Shown here piece by piece: positions 14,141 through 21,372 of a stretch of DNA of 30,583 nucleotides. The position numbers and the translations under genes were made by a program. The DNA lies in the IMG/VR virus record IMGVR_UViG_3300029998_000092, positions 1 through 30,583 of that record. The stretch is one strand, 5' to 3'. The stretch's first letter is position 1, and each line of letters opens with the position of its first letter. This stretch comes from a virus. The notes below the pieces were generated by a model. It saw only the letters and a list, made by a program, of their open reading frames with translations. It did no database searches and was not told the DNA's origin.

Positions 14141-15007
14141 TTAATTTATTCCCTTTTCTTTGTTTCTTTTCGACCGCTTGTACGATTGGACTTTCTTCTT
14201 TACCCTTCGCAAATCACCTTCGCTGTCCTCAATTATTTCGCTGATTATTTTATTCTCCGAAATTCCGTTAGCCACACAAATGGATGTAATGTCGTTGGCT
14301 GTTATTCCGGTTAGTTCAATGAACTTTCTGCCCAACCGGCTCCAAATTTCCCTGAATCCCTTTTTGTTCTTTGCTACTCCATTTTCAATACGTTTTTTGA
14401 AATAAGATGTTGAAGTCAATATGATGGAGCAATAGTCTTCTAATTCGTTATAGAGAGTTATGAAGAAATAAAGCAGTTCGTCCGACAGTTTATCAACCTC
14501 ATCAATGTAGATAATCGGGTCCACCTGACGCTTAAGCGTTGCTATGATTTCCTGCATCATTCGGTTTATGTTCATCCCGTCGGGTTCTTTGCCTAGCGAC
14601 TGCAATAATTCAATAGCAAATTGCTTTTTATTCCAGTACTCGGAACATTTCAGCAGGTAGGAGTTTTTTTCTTTCGAAATAAGTTTCAAAAACTCAGTTT
14701 TACCAGTTCCGGCATCACCAATCACCGAACTGACCAAATGATTTTCTTTGGAGTCAGTCAAAATCATTTTCAACTGGCGCGTAGTGCTTATTTCGGCATA
14801 AATCCACTTTTCAAACTGATGACCTATTTGAGCGGCCACATTGCGCCACATATCATCATTTATAAGCTCCCAATTTTCATTCATCATCTGGCTTAAGGTA
14901 GCCGAACTTACGTTTTTCAATGAATTAGCCGCTTTGTTTTGGCTTCCGTATCGGTCTATGTATGCACTAAGCGTCTCTGTGATTTGTTTTTTCTGAATAG
15001 TTTCCAT
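14141..15007 (-). CDS. Mu B-like transposition ATPase
   Basis: A 288-residue protein. An N-terminal HTH region (about 18-45: GSQNKAANSLKNVSSATLSQ) is followed by an AAA ATPase with Walker A GDAGTGKT at 97-104 and Walker B IIYIDEVDK at 165-173. The C-terminus is very basic. This matches Mu B and related transposition target-selection proteins, which bind DNA as ATP-dependent filaments and activate transposase A. It is two genes downstream of the transposase, with only a 68-residue gene between. Confidence 0.9.
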   Translation of the reverse strand: METIQKKQITETLSAYIDRYGSQNKAANSLKNVSSATLSQMMNENWELINDDMWRNVAAQIGHQFEKWIYAEISTTRQLKMILTDSKENHLVSSVIGDAGTGKTEFLKLISKEKNSYLLKCSEYWNKKQFAIELLQSLGKEPDGMNINRMMQEIIATLKRQVDPIIYIDEVDKLSDELLYFFITLYNELEDYCSIILTSTSYFKKRIENGVAKNKKGFREIWSRLGRKFIELTGITANDITSICVANGISENKIISEIIEDSEGDLRRVKKKVQSYKRSKRNKEKGIN

Positions 15008-15021
15008 GTGTATCGTTTTTT

Positions 15022-15228
15022 TTAGTTATTTGATAGCCATTTAGTTGGAATTAAATAATTGTATTTTTTGAAGTGGTATTCAACTTCAGCAATTGGACCT
15101 AAATCAGGATGTACCAAGTGCTTTTTAGGTAATATTTTTACAATTACACCGGTTAGCTCTTCTGTTATTCCTATTGATTTCAATTCTGGCCAAGTAGCTA
15201 TCACAATAGCTGTTTTTTCTGTTTCCAT
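15022..15228 (-). CDS. Small protein between transposase A and B
   Basis: A 68-residue protein with a beta-rich pattern (TAIVIATWPELKSIGITEEL; AEVEYHFKKYNYLIPTKWL). It is separated from transposase A by one base and from B by 14 bases, so it is part of the transposition operon. No family is recognised; a role as a small accessory factor of transposition is possible. Confidence 0.6.
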   Translation of the reverse strand: METEKTAIVIATWPELKSIGITEELTGVIVKILPKKHLVHPDLGPIAEVEYHFKKYNYLIPTKWLSNN

Positions 15229-15229
15229 G

Positions 15230-17218
15230 TTAGTAGATATTATATATGTCTAATTCGTTTTGCTCTTCATCCGGAACGTCTACGGCAGTCGCTTTCAGCT
15301 TTTTTGTATTCGATCTGCCTTCGTTTCTGTTGTTCTTATGCTGCCCCTTAGAGTCCGTTAAGCAGAATTTCTGAAGCGTATCGTTTTGAAGTAATACAGG
15401 CATGATATCAGCCATGTTCTGTATATTTTGTGCTCTAAAGTCTGATACCTGCTTTTCAAGACTGGCGTTGAACTCTCGTACCCGCTGTATTTCGCCACTG
15501 TCACCCGGCTTTCTGTCTTTCAGTGCCATTGGTTGCACATATACCTTTTCAAGCAAAAACCGGTGTGTTTTATCTTCGCTAACCGCTAACACCTTATCCA
15601 TATTTGTCGGGTCAAAGTATATGTCAAATTTCAAGTGATCGTAATTCCGGAAATTTGGATTCCAACACTCCCACGTGTGTTTTATTCCGTTGATTGTTTT
15701 GTGTAACCCATCACTTTCACGTTGGTTAGGCTTTCCTTTTGTTTCTCCGAATGTGTACAGGTAGTTTTCTATGGACATTTCTAGCTTATTATCTTCCGCC
15801 GTAGCTTCCCACAACTTCATATATTCATCTATCTTTTTTGCCCTTGCTTTTTCAATGATCTGAACAACCTGGGCACACGCACCTGCATAATCGGGAAATT
15901 CATTCTTGTATTTGTTCAGATATTCCGTATTTGCCTGCTTATCTTTAGCAGAGGTGATACCGTAACCGCTCCAGTTCTTTTCGTATTGGCAATAATCGTG
16001 ATTAATGCTTTTAAAATAAGGTTCAATAACCTTTGCTTTTGCGTTCTTTGCGCGGGCTGGAGTGCTCAGTTCTGATACAGCCTCGTAAAATGGAGTCATT
16101 TTTTTTATAGCATATCGGTCACTCTGTATCTGGTGTGTCCGGTACATCTTTCCAAACAGTTGCGCTGTGTGGCATTCTGCATTCCGTAGAGCCATTGTAA
16201 TCAACTCCGGAGTTTCATGGGTACCTATTGCATAACCAATGATATATTTTACTGACGGGTCAAGAACCACAACCACTGTTGGCCGGTGATGATAGGTTGT
16301 TTTGCCATTTTCAAACTGCTGAAACAATAGTTCTACATCCCAACCATCCAATGTCCAGTAATAAAGTGGACAAGTAGGGGAAGATCGTTTCACCTGCATT
16401 GTTTTTTTGTTTCTGAATTCAACAGCTCCGCGTCGTCCGGCGAATATTTGTGTTGCATATTTCTTTCTCCACTTGGCCACAGCAGCACCGGTTATTTTAT
16501 CCCACTGTAAAGTGGATGCTATCATATTATACAATCCGGCTACCTGTTCGTTATCCAAATTGCGCGGATCAGCCAGTAATTCATTTAGAATAGATTGTTT
16601 TTGATCATCATTCACTTTGGCAGAATTCTTATTGCAGAAGTTACGATGTATCAAACATCCGTATCCCTCTTTCAGGTACTGTTTGTATTTTTCATGTAGT
16701 CTACGATCGTTGCTTGGCAGCGTATGAGGGTATTCCTTTCGGTCTAGGTCCATCACTCGTTTGGCTATGCCATTCCAAATACCTGTTGTAGTTCCGCCCA
16801 AAGCCCTGCGCATCGTTACGCGGTCAGAAATCAAACTATGAATAGCATTCAATACAATAGCATTCGTGTAGTATTCCTTTACCACGTTGTTATCCTCCGA
16901 TGCCGGAAGGTATCTGTCCGGCTCAACTTCATAGCTGCTGTAAAACTCCATCGCTGCCGAATCCTGAATAATCAATTGTTGAAGTACATTCGTTATGGTC
17001 TTTTTAGTGATATCACCAAACTCCATTTCTATTTTCTTCCGAAAGCGCTCAGGCATGGTTTTGTAGTCAATCAATGCAGGAGTACCATAGCATCCCCGCC
17101 TGATCACATTAATTTGTTTCCTTACTGTTAGCTTTCTATATGTATCTTCACTCATTATGCCATTATCAATAAGGCTTCTTGACTGAATTGCCAACATGTT
17201 ATTATAATATTCAACCAT
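15230..17218 (-). CDS. Mu A-like DDE transposase
   Basis: A 662-residue protein. The N-terminal about 270 residues hold the end-binding HTH domains (RKQINVIRRGCYGTPALIDY is a typical motif). The catalytic RNase H-like core follows: TLDGWDVELLF with Asp291, IQSDRYAIKK with Asp367, and KAKVIEPYFKSIN with Glu399, which is the DDE triad by position and spacing. The C-terminal about 100 residues are charged and should bind B. Size is the same as Mu A (663 residues). It joins phage ends to target DNA. It is the first large gene of the early operon and is opposite the repressor. Confidence 0.95.
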   Translation of the reverse strand: MVEYYNNMLAIQSRSLIDNGIMSEDTYRKLTVRKQINVIRRGCYGTPALIDYKTMPERFRKKIEMEFGDITKKTITNVLQQLIIQDSAAMEFYSSYEVEPDRYLPASEDNNVVKEYYTNAIVLNAIHSLISDRVTMRRALGGTTTGIWNGIAKRVMDLDRKEYPHTLPSNDRRLHEKYKQYLKEGYGCLIHRNFCNKNSAKVNDDQKQSILNELLADPRNLDNEQVAGLYNMIASTLQWDKITGAAVAKWRKKYATQIFAGRRGAVEFRNKKTMQVKRSSPTCPLYYWTLDGWDVELLFQQFENGKTTYHHRPTVVVVLDPSVKYIIGYAIGTHETPELITMALRNAECHTAQLFGKMYRTHQIQSDRYAIKKMTPFYEAVSELSTPARAKNAKAKVIEPYFKSINHDYCQYEKNWSGYGITSAKDKQANTEYLNKYKNEFPDYAGACAQVVQIIEKARAKKIDEYMKLWEATAEDNKLEMSIENYLYTFGETKGKPNQRESDGLHKTINGIKHTWECWNPNFRNYDHLKFDIYFDPTNMDKVLAVSEDKTHRFLLEKVYVQPMALKDRKPGDSGEIQRVREFNASLEKQVSDFRAQNIQNMADIMPVLLQNDTLQKFCLTDSKGQHKNNRNEGRSNTKKLKATAVDVPDEEQNELDIYNIY

Positions 17219-17241
17219 AATTTTAAAATCTTTTGTTCCAT

Positions 17242-17260
17242 CCGGGGAATCGAACCCCGG
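17242..17260 (-). other. Isolated tRNA T-arm-like hairpin
   Basis: On the - strand a 6-bp GC stem (CCGGGG/CCCCGG) closes a 7-base loop TTCGATT that fits the T-loop consensus (TTCRANN). No matching acceptor 5' strand, anticodon arm or CCA context is found; the upstream bases are coding sequence for the 71-residue gene. It lies in the 51-base gap before the transposase gene. It looks like a tRNA remnant or a chance/regulatory hairpin, not a tRNA gene. Confidence 0.5.
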
Positions 17261-17269
17261 TTAAACCAT

Positions 17270-17485
17270 TTAGGATTGTACTAGCTTTGCAAAATTGACT
17301 AAGATCTGTTCGTATGTTGAAAGTTTCATTTCAGCGATTGAAAAACTGTCTTTCACTTCGTCCAGATTCAGTTTATAAGCCATTTTCGCTTTCAGATCAA
17401 CTATTATCTGAAAACCGTTTCCAAAATTGTGGATCATTCGATCTACTGTGTGAGTAGTGGTCCAATTAAATGTTTCTTCATTCAT
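17270..17485 (-). CDS. Small early protein, function unknown
   Basis: A 71-residue protein (MNEETFNWTTTHTVDRMIHN start) with an alpha/beta pattern and an acidic character. Between the two small early genes upstream and transposase A. It may be a regulator or modulator of transposition, as Mu has small early proteins in this position, but no motif supports that. Confidence 0.6.
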   Translation of the reverse strand: MNEETFNWTTTHTVDRMIHNFGNGFQIIVDLKAKMAYKLNLDEVKDSFSIAEMKLSTYEQILVNFAKLVQS

Positions 17486-17503
17486 GTTTTTTGATTTTTG
17501 TAT

Positions 17504-17605
17504 TTAAAATCTATGTCCCTGTTGAATCCAAATGATTGCCAATACAATTAAGGTTACTGCGAAGCATATCATTTTTACTTTTTCTTGTAATGTTAGTGTT
17601 CTCAT
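17504..17605 (-). CDS. 33-residue single-pass membrane peptide
   Basis: A short reading frame from ATG 17605 to TAA 17504. The peptide begins MRTLTLQEKVK, has a hydrophobic stretch of about 15 residues (MICFAVTLIVLAIIW) and a short polar tail. The orientation, tight spacing (18 bases to the next gene) and base composition match neighbouring early genes. It could be a small inner-membrane protein. Confidence 0.5.
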   Translation of the reverse strand: MRTLTLQEKVKMICFAVTLIVLAIIWIQQGHRF

Positions 17606-17617
17606 GATTTTTATATT

Positions 17618-17785
17618 TTAGTTTTTAATCATTCCCCCGTAAGCGATTGCACGCTCACGAATTTTTACTTGTTGTGGAGTTTCAGCATGTCCGGCCAGTG
17701 CTTTTCTGATAGTAGGATAGGACCCCAGTTCCAGCAAAGCCGTTTTTACTTTGAAATCCACAATAATTTTTTTTTCAAGTTCCAT
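17618..17785 (-). CDS. 55-residue early protein, first gene of the early operon
   Basis: A short reading frame from ATG 17785 to TAA 17618. The product is basic, begins MELEKKIIVDFKVKTALLEL and includes PTIRKALAGHAETPQQVKIR, which has an HTH-like spacing. Its position next to the operator region and opposite the repressor corresponds to Ner in Mu, so it may be a small early regulator; similarity to Ner itself is not visible. It is the first gene after the early promoter. Confidence 0.6.
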   Translation of the reverse strand: MELEKKIIVDFKVKTALLELGSYPTIRKALAGHAETPQQVKIRERAIAYGGMIKN

Positions 17786-17828
17786 ATGTCTGTTTTTTTA
17801 GTAGTTTTGCATTTCAATGTAAATCATG

Positions 17829-17896
17829 GCTGAAATACGTTGCAAATATAATTCAGAAATACGTAAGTTATATCATGTAAATTCAGAAATACGTAA
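17829..17896. promoter_or_regulatory. Three repressor operator-like repeats
   Basis: ATTCAGAAATACGTAA is present identically at 17851-17866 and 17881-17896, exactly 30 bases apart; a degenerate copy (GCTGAAATACGTTG) is at 17829-17842. The direct repeats, on about three helical turns, lie between the divergent repressor and early genes and overlap the early promoter. They are the natural operators for the XRE repressor or the 55-residue early protein. Confidence 0.8.
17843..17850 (-). promoter_or_regulatory. Early promoter -7 box
   Basis: TATATTTG on the - strand fits TAnnTTTG, lies between operator copies 1 and 2, and is about 60 bases before the first early gene at 17785. No clear TTTG -33 box is seen at the usual distance, as if activation or a phage factor is needed. 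Confidence 0.55.
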
Positions 17897-17913
17897 CTTT
17901 TATATTAAAATAT

Positions 17914-18354
17914 ATGGAAACCACTATAAATGAACGATTCCAAAACGTGTTAAAACATTGCATTGCTTCAGGAAAAGCCAAGAATAGAGCCGATTTTGCT
18001 CAAAATATAGGTATAAAAGCGTCCAGACTTTCAGAAATAACTGGGAATAGAATGGGGATTAGTACAGAAATCTGTAATTCTTTACATGAAAAATATGGAA
18101 TCAATATGAATTGGATGATTTCTGAAGATGGAAATATGATAAATGAGCAGAAAAATGACTCCATCCAAATAGTCGATCAAACCTCTTTCAATTATCTTTT
18201 GGATAGATATGAAAAACTGGCTATCGAAAAAGGTCAGTTAGAAAATGAATTAAACGCCATGAAAAGTTCAACAGGGAAATCTCCTGGTCCTACTACTTAT
18301 ACTATTAGTTCGGAAAAACTAAATATTGCTGCTGAACCCCACAAAAACAAATAG
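17914..18354 (+). CDS. Prophage XRE-family repressor
   Basis: A 146-residue protein with an N-terminal HTH (residues about 8-60: NRADFAQNIGIKASRLSEIT is the helix-turn-helix) and the MNWMISEDGNM turn typical of phage repressors of this type. Residues about 85-110 form a short coiled coil (LDRYEKLAIEKGQLENELNAM), probably for oligomerisation, and the tail is polar. It is transcribed away from the early operon, with three operator repeats between. No peptidase (LexA-like) domain is present, so induction is not by simple RecA-aided self-cleavage. Confidence 0.85.
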   Translation: METTINERFQNVLKHCIASGKAKNRADFAQNIGIKASRLSEITGNRMGISTEICNSLHEKYGINMNWMISEDGNMINEQKNDSIQIVDQTSFNYLLDRYEKLAIEKGQLENELNAMKSSTGKSPGPTTYTISSEKLNIAAEPHKNK

Positions 18355-18534
18355 TCAAGCGCCACACACACTTATATAGTTAGTTCAAGTATATACGGCT
18401 GTTTTCTAGCCTGTTTTAAAAATGTATTTTGTTTTTTGCTGTATTTATAGGGGTACTTATTATCTATTTTTCTATTGTTTTTACTTGATTAAATATCATA
18501 TTGGTATGCATATTCGTATATTTTATTGTGTTTT

Positions 18535-18568
18535 TGTCCACCCAACTGTCCACCCAACTGTCCACCCA
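18535..18568. repeat. 12-bp tandem repeat
   Basis: TGTCCACCCAAC is repeated twice exactly and a third time without the last two bases (TGTCCACCCA). It is in the non-coding region beyond the repressor, close to the presumed prophage end. Confidence 0.9.
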
Positions 18569-18630
18569 TTGTATATTTTCTACTGTTTTATCATTTTTCA
18601 GCTTCGTTTTAATCTTTCACTTTCGGGCAT

Positions 18631-18653
18631 AAAAAAAGCCCCTATTTGGGGCT
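18631..18653 (-). terminator. Rho-independent terminator for leftward transcripts
   Basis: AGCCCC (18637-18642) pairs with GGGGCT (18648-18653) over a 5-base loop; an A7 run on the left side becomes a T7 run on the - strand. It would stop transcripts entering the repressor region from outside on the - strand. Confidence 0.7.
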
Positions 18654-18730
18654 GTATTTAGTGGCTGTAGTTATACTTTACATGTTATTATATCGCATCT
18701 TACGCGGCTTTTAAATGGTTATTAAGCACT

Positions 18731-18876
18731 AATTAAAGTAATGCATTCGTTTTGCCGCTTTTTATTGTTAATAATATAAGCAGAATTAAAGTAGATGTAC
18801 ATTTTGTTTTTCTTTTGTTCTTTGTAACTACCTGCTTATTAGTTTATTATTTTATTTACGTTGTACGTTTTGTTTT
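18731..18876. other. Related repeats near the presumed prophage end (candidate transposase-binding sites)
   Basis: AATTAAAGTA begins two segments (18731 and 18784), each followed closely by an ATTCGTTTTG or ACATTTTGTTTT block. A third segment (TTGTACGTTTTGTTTT, 18861-18876) matches the second segment (ATGTACATTTTGTTTT, 18795-18810) at 14 of 16 positions. Repeats of this length at about 50- to 70-base steps are what Mu A-type transposases bind at a phage end. I could not fix the terminal CA. No gene is in 18355-19247. Confidence 0.4.
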
Positions 18877-19012
18877 ATGCCTTATATTACCAAAGAGGAA
18901 TATAGGTAATAAACCAACTTATCAATACGGCCATATAGCACTAACAATTAGCACTATACATTGCTTGCTATTTTATTGTATTCTAAATTAGATGCTGATT
19001 TAAAACTAATAT

Positions 19013-19053
19013 ACAAAACGTTTTGTTATTCAGGCATAAATGATTTACTTTTG
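19013..19053 (+). promoter_or_regulatory. Promoter with palindromic operator for the HEPN-type module
   Basis: A -33 TTTG (19022-19025) and a -7 TACTTTTG (19046-19053) are 20 bases apart, the consensus Bacteroidetes promoter. A perfect 14-bp palindrome ACAAAACGTTTTGT (19013-19026) covers the -33 box, so a bound regulator would block RNA polymerase. The predicted leader before the gene at 19248 is long (about 190 bases) and holds only very short frames. Confidence 0.7.
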
Positions 19054-19247
19054 CAGACCTAAAAAGACAATCATCAAATATGCAATAAGACATTTGAGTT
19101 AATTTACAAATAGTTGATTTACAACAAATGCCTGTTCGATTTACTCCGTAAAAAGTCGATTGAAGGTATATAAGGTCTAAGGAGATGAAAGAATGGGATT
19201 GTGAATGGAACCATTTATAATTTATTTGATCCACAAAATAAAGAAAT

Positions 19248-19724
19248 ATGAAAACAGCAATATCGAATGTAGTTAGCCATAATAGCGAAACTAAATGGGC
19301 GAGTACGCAATCACCCCAACAGTTCTTTTCGGCTGATCAAATGATTGACGCTTATCAAAATGGATGTAATGATGGATTTTCGCAATATATCAAAAAGATG
19401 CGTAAACATATTACAGCAAATATAAGTGTAGCAACAACAAAAGCTGAAGAGTTCTTACAATCAATAAATATAAACACTGAAATTTGTAATTCTATTTATT
19501 TGAGAGTTATCGATATTAATCAATTTGATTTGCTTTTTGCAATTAAAGAAGATATTTTCTTTGACAGTACAAAAAGTCGTCCTTTCTATCAAAAATCAAT
19601 TGAATTTGAACTAAATAATCCATTTATAAGTATTTCTTTTTTGCCTGATTTAGAGAACATAAATACAAATCGTTTAACGGCTGATAATTATTTGTTCTTT
19701 TATGGCAAAGTACAGTCACATTGA
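19248..19724 (+). CDS. Unrecognised protein, partner of the HEPN-type gene
   Basis: A 158-residue protein. The N-terminal third is polar; a helical segment (about 30-70) is followed by IYLRVIDINQFDLLFAIKED and a late ISISFLP strand. The order of a beta strand with acidic end (FDLLF) and a later strand recalls a degenerate nucleotidyltransferase of the MNT type, which pairs with HEPN proteins, but the GS-type motif is absent, so this is a weak suggestion. Its 3' end overlaps the next gene by 23 bases, so the two are translationally coupled, first this one and then the HEPN-like gene. Confidence 0.55.
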   Translation: MKTAISNVVSHNSETKWASTQSPQQFFSADQMIDAYQNGCNDGFSQYIKKMRKHITANISVATTKAEEFLQSININTEICNSIYLRVIDINQFDLLFAIKEDIFFDSTKSRPFYQKSIEFELNNPFISISFLPDLENINTNRLTADNYLFFYGKVQSH

Positions 19725-20112
19725 TCATGCTTCGCATAATGAAAGAGTCTGCAATTTTATATCAGGAAAGGCAGATTTCGGGGATTGGATAATTACAACG
19801 GCGTTTTATTCTGCGATTCATTATGTAAGGTATTTAATGATTCCTGCTACTTTACCAGATGGAACAGAAATAGATTGTTTTGAATCTTTATTTAATGCTC
19901 AGAGATGTTCATCTGAAGGTAGGCATGGATTTCAAAACCGATACGTTACTGCTAATATAACGGCTATAGCAATAGAATATAAGCAGCTTCATGACTGGTG
20001 TAATCAGGCTCGGTATTTTGAATATAATCAACCCCGCGTTCTTGCTAAACAAGCAAAAAATAATTTACAGGTTATCAAAAAACATATCGTTTCACAGAAA
20101 CCTATAGTTTAG
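19702..20112 (+). CDS. HEPN-like protein
   Basis: A 136-residue, all-helical protein. The segment FGDWIITTAFYSAIHYVRYLM (26-46 or so) is typical of a HEPN family with the pattern DWxxTxxFYxAxHyv, and the C-terminal ARYFEY segment also matches. An R-x6-H arrangement is present (Arg68 to His75), which may be the HEPN RNase motif RX4-6H; this needs structural support. HEPN proteins are toxins, RNases or effector parts of defence systems. It overlaps the upstream gene by 23 bases and is followed at once by a terminator. Host or prophage origin is uncertain. Confidence 0.65.
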   Translation: MAKYSHIDHASHNERVCNFISGKADFGDWIITTAFYSAIHYVRYLMIPATLPDGTEIDCFESLFNAQRCSSEGRHGFQNRYVTANITAIAIEYKQLHDWCNQARYFEYNQPRVLAKQAKNNLQVIKKHIVSQKPIV

Positions 20113-20118
20113 AATAAT

Positions 20119-20144
20119 AAATCCCTGTCAATTGGCAGGGATTT
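20119..20144 (+). terminator. Terminator-like hairpin after the HEPN-type gene
   Basis: AAATCCCTG pairs with CAGGGATTT (9 bp) over an 8-base loop, 7 bases after the stop codon. The T-run on the right is short, so it may be only a partial terminator; the hairpin at 20197-20222 follows. Confidence 0.65.
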
Positions 20145-20160
20145 ACTATTACTCTTTTAT

Positions 20161-20228
20161 ACTTTCCTGCGGTTTGCCGTGGGTTAAACACAATTTATGG
20201 TCGGGAGTGATTTCCTGACCATTTTTTT
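20161..20228 (+). ncRNA. Structured element, copy 1 (possible small RNA or terminator)
   Basis: It shares an extended 5' domain (ACTTTCC.GCGGTTTGCCG...GGGTTAAA.ACAATTT) with copy 2 at 21894-21967. A hairpin then follows (ATGGTC/GACCAT) with T7. In copy 2 the hairpin is GCGGTC/GACCGC: the two outer pairs changed from A-T and T-A to G-C and C-G, so pairing is preserved. No coding frame fits. It may be the leader of a small RNA, or a repeated terminator. Confidence 0.45.
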
Positions 20229-20386
20229 CATTTTAATATAGATAAAAGGAAAACAGATAAAATTATTACGATCCCAAACGTGTGATAAATATTATATGCT
20301 TTGTGCATTTTATTTGAAATTTCATTCAGCTACTTAAATAATAAGTTCCTACATTTCTGCTGGGTTTTATATATATTGATTTAAAA
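20229..20386. other. Non-coding gap between the HEPN-type module and the toxin-antitoxin-like pair
   Basis: AT-rich sequence without a plausible gene; I see no repeat or strong hairpin in it. Confidence 0.6.
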
Positions 20387-20788
20387 TCACTTTTTCTCGT
20401 GGTTGTATATATCGCCAAAGTTTGTTTCAATAAAAATCACATGCATTATATTGTTTATTTTCACTCCGGCAAACGGTAGATTACTCCCGTTTGCTCTAAA
20501 AACCATCAACTTACTTACTTCATCAGTGACAATCTCAGGAAATTTGGAGCATTTAAATTTACTTTTTGGTAACATTTCATATCCTAAACCGTGTTTAGGT
20601 AACAATTCAATGTCTCTCCAAGAATATTGAGCAATCTTATTGAGTCTTTGTATAAAATCGATGAAAAACTTAGCGTCTCTGCATTTATCAAATGACTTAT
20701 TCTGAATATATTTAAAACAAAAAACCGGATATTCAATAACCGGCTCTTTGTTTATTTTAGGATCGTTAGAACGCTTTTTTAAACTCAT
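20387..20788 (-). CDS. Toxin candidate of a Panacea-type pair
   Basis: A 133-residue protein. Its frame overlaps the end of the Panacea-domain gene by one base. The C-terminal half has the pattern MVFRANGSNLPFAGVKINNI then MHVIFIETNFGDIYNH, resembling a beta-rich type of toxin partner in which a variable FR..G...GV...N..h.hw.D....Y segment is seen. The family name is not certain. With an upstream antitoxin-like partner this fits a toxin that acts inside the cell. The target is unknown. Confidence 0.55.
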   Translation of the reverse strand: MSLKKRSNDPKINKEPVIEYPVFCFKYIQNKSFDKCRDAKFFIDFIQRLNKIAQYSWRDIELLPKHGLGYEMLPKSKFKCSKFPEIVTDEVSKLMVFRANGSNLPFAGVKINNIMHVIFIETNFGDIYNHEKK

Positions 20789-21231
20789 TAATTATCTAAT
20801 AATGTTTTGAAAAACTCTTTCATTATATTATTGGGAATTACACTTCCTGGAACTTTGAATGCATTAATCCAAGGTTCTTCTTCGTGCGTAAGATTCATTA
20901 ATTTGACAGCCCCTAATTGTCCATATTCATTCATAACGTCCAAAAACAATTCTTCTTCTGCATTTGACAAATTAATTATTTCTTCTTCACCATTTAATGC
21001 AAGTGTATTTGAACCGCAATCTTTAAAATGGTGATATATTTCAGGTACTACTGGACCATACTGCCATGCATTAATTTCTTCCCCAAATAAAGGAGAATCA
21101 AAAACAGCTAAATGAAATCCTTGCATATAATAAAGGAGCTTTTGCAATTTTAGATTTGAAATAGTATCACCTCTCTCAGTATCTATGCTATTGATTATTT
21201 TATTAGAAATTTGTAACGCAGTTGCAGTCAT
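20788..21231 (-). CDS. Panacea-domain (DUF4065, SocA-like) antitoxin candidate
   Basis: A 147-residue protein. It has the family features SNLKLQKLLYYMQGFHLAVF and INAWQYGPVVPEIYHHFKD, seen in DUF4065/Panacea proteins (SocA, GepA). Panacea is a hyperpromiscuous antitoxin domain that pairs with many different toxins. Here the 133-residue gene follows in the same transcript with a one-base overlap, and an operator-like set of repeats precedes it. Confidence 0.85.
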   Translation of the reverse strand: MTATALQISNKIINSIDTERGDTISNLKLQKLLYYMQGFHLAVFDSPLFGEEINAWQYGPVVPEIYHHFKDCGSNTLALNGEEEIINLSNAEEELFLDVMNEYGQLGAVKLMNLTHEEEPWINAFKVPGSVIPNNIMKEFFKTLLDN

Positions 21232-21257
21232 AGTTTAATTTGTTAATTTTGTATTTC

Positions 21258-21372
21258 GGTATCAAAAAACTTGATATACATAATTTCTTTGCAAATATAA
21301 ACAAATTTGATACCAAATAGTTGTCTGTTCCAGTTAATTTATTGAAGTGGCAATTATTTTGGTATCAAAAAA
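21258..21372 (-). promoter_or_regulatory. Promoter and operator repeats of the Panacea pair
   Basis: GGTATCAAAAAA is at 21258-21269 and 21361-21372 and an inverted half (TTTGATACC) at 21306-21314. A TATATTTG -7 box on the - strand (21299-21292) lies between the first direct repeat and the inverted one, 61 bases before the start codon. The arrangement suits autoregulation by the antitoxin or pair. Confidence 0.6.

Larger units (their letters stand above)
1..19030. mobile_element. Mu-like transposable prophage (partial; left end outside window)
   Basis: The block is defined by a Mu A-like DDE transposase, a B-like ATPase, a GemA-like protein, a DUF3164 protein, an XRE repressor divergent from the early genes, and Mu-type head genes (gp36, gp29/gpF, gpG, gp37-like). 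Late genes run on +, early genes on -, and the two converge at a bidirectional terminator near 4450. The repressor end is the right side here. I could not fix the terminal dinucleotide: the right end should lie between 18355 and about 19030, where short repeats resembling transposase-binding sites occur. The left end and the remaining capsid and tail genes are not in the window. Confidence 0.85.

Noticed and set aside
17227-17320. Complete tRNA gene ending at the T-arm
   Set aside because: No acceptor partner, D-arm or anticodon arm can be folded upstream; that sequence belongs to the 71-residue coding region.
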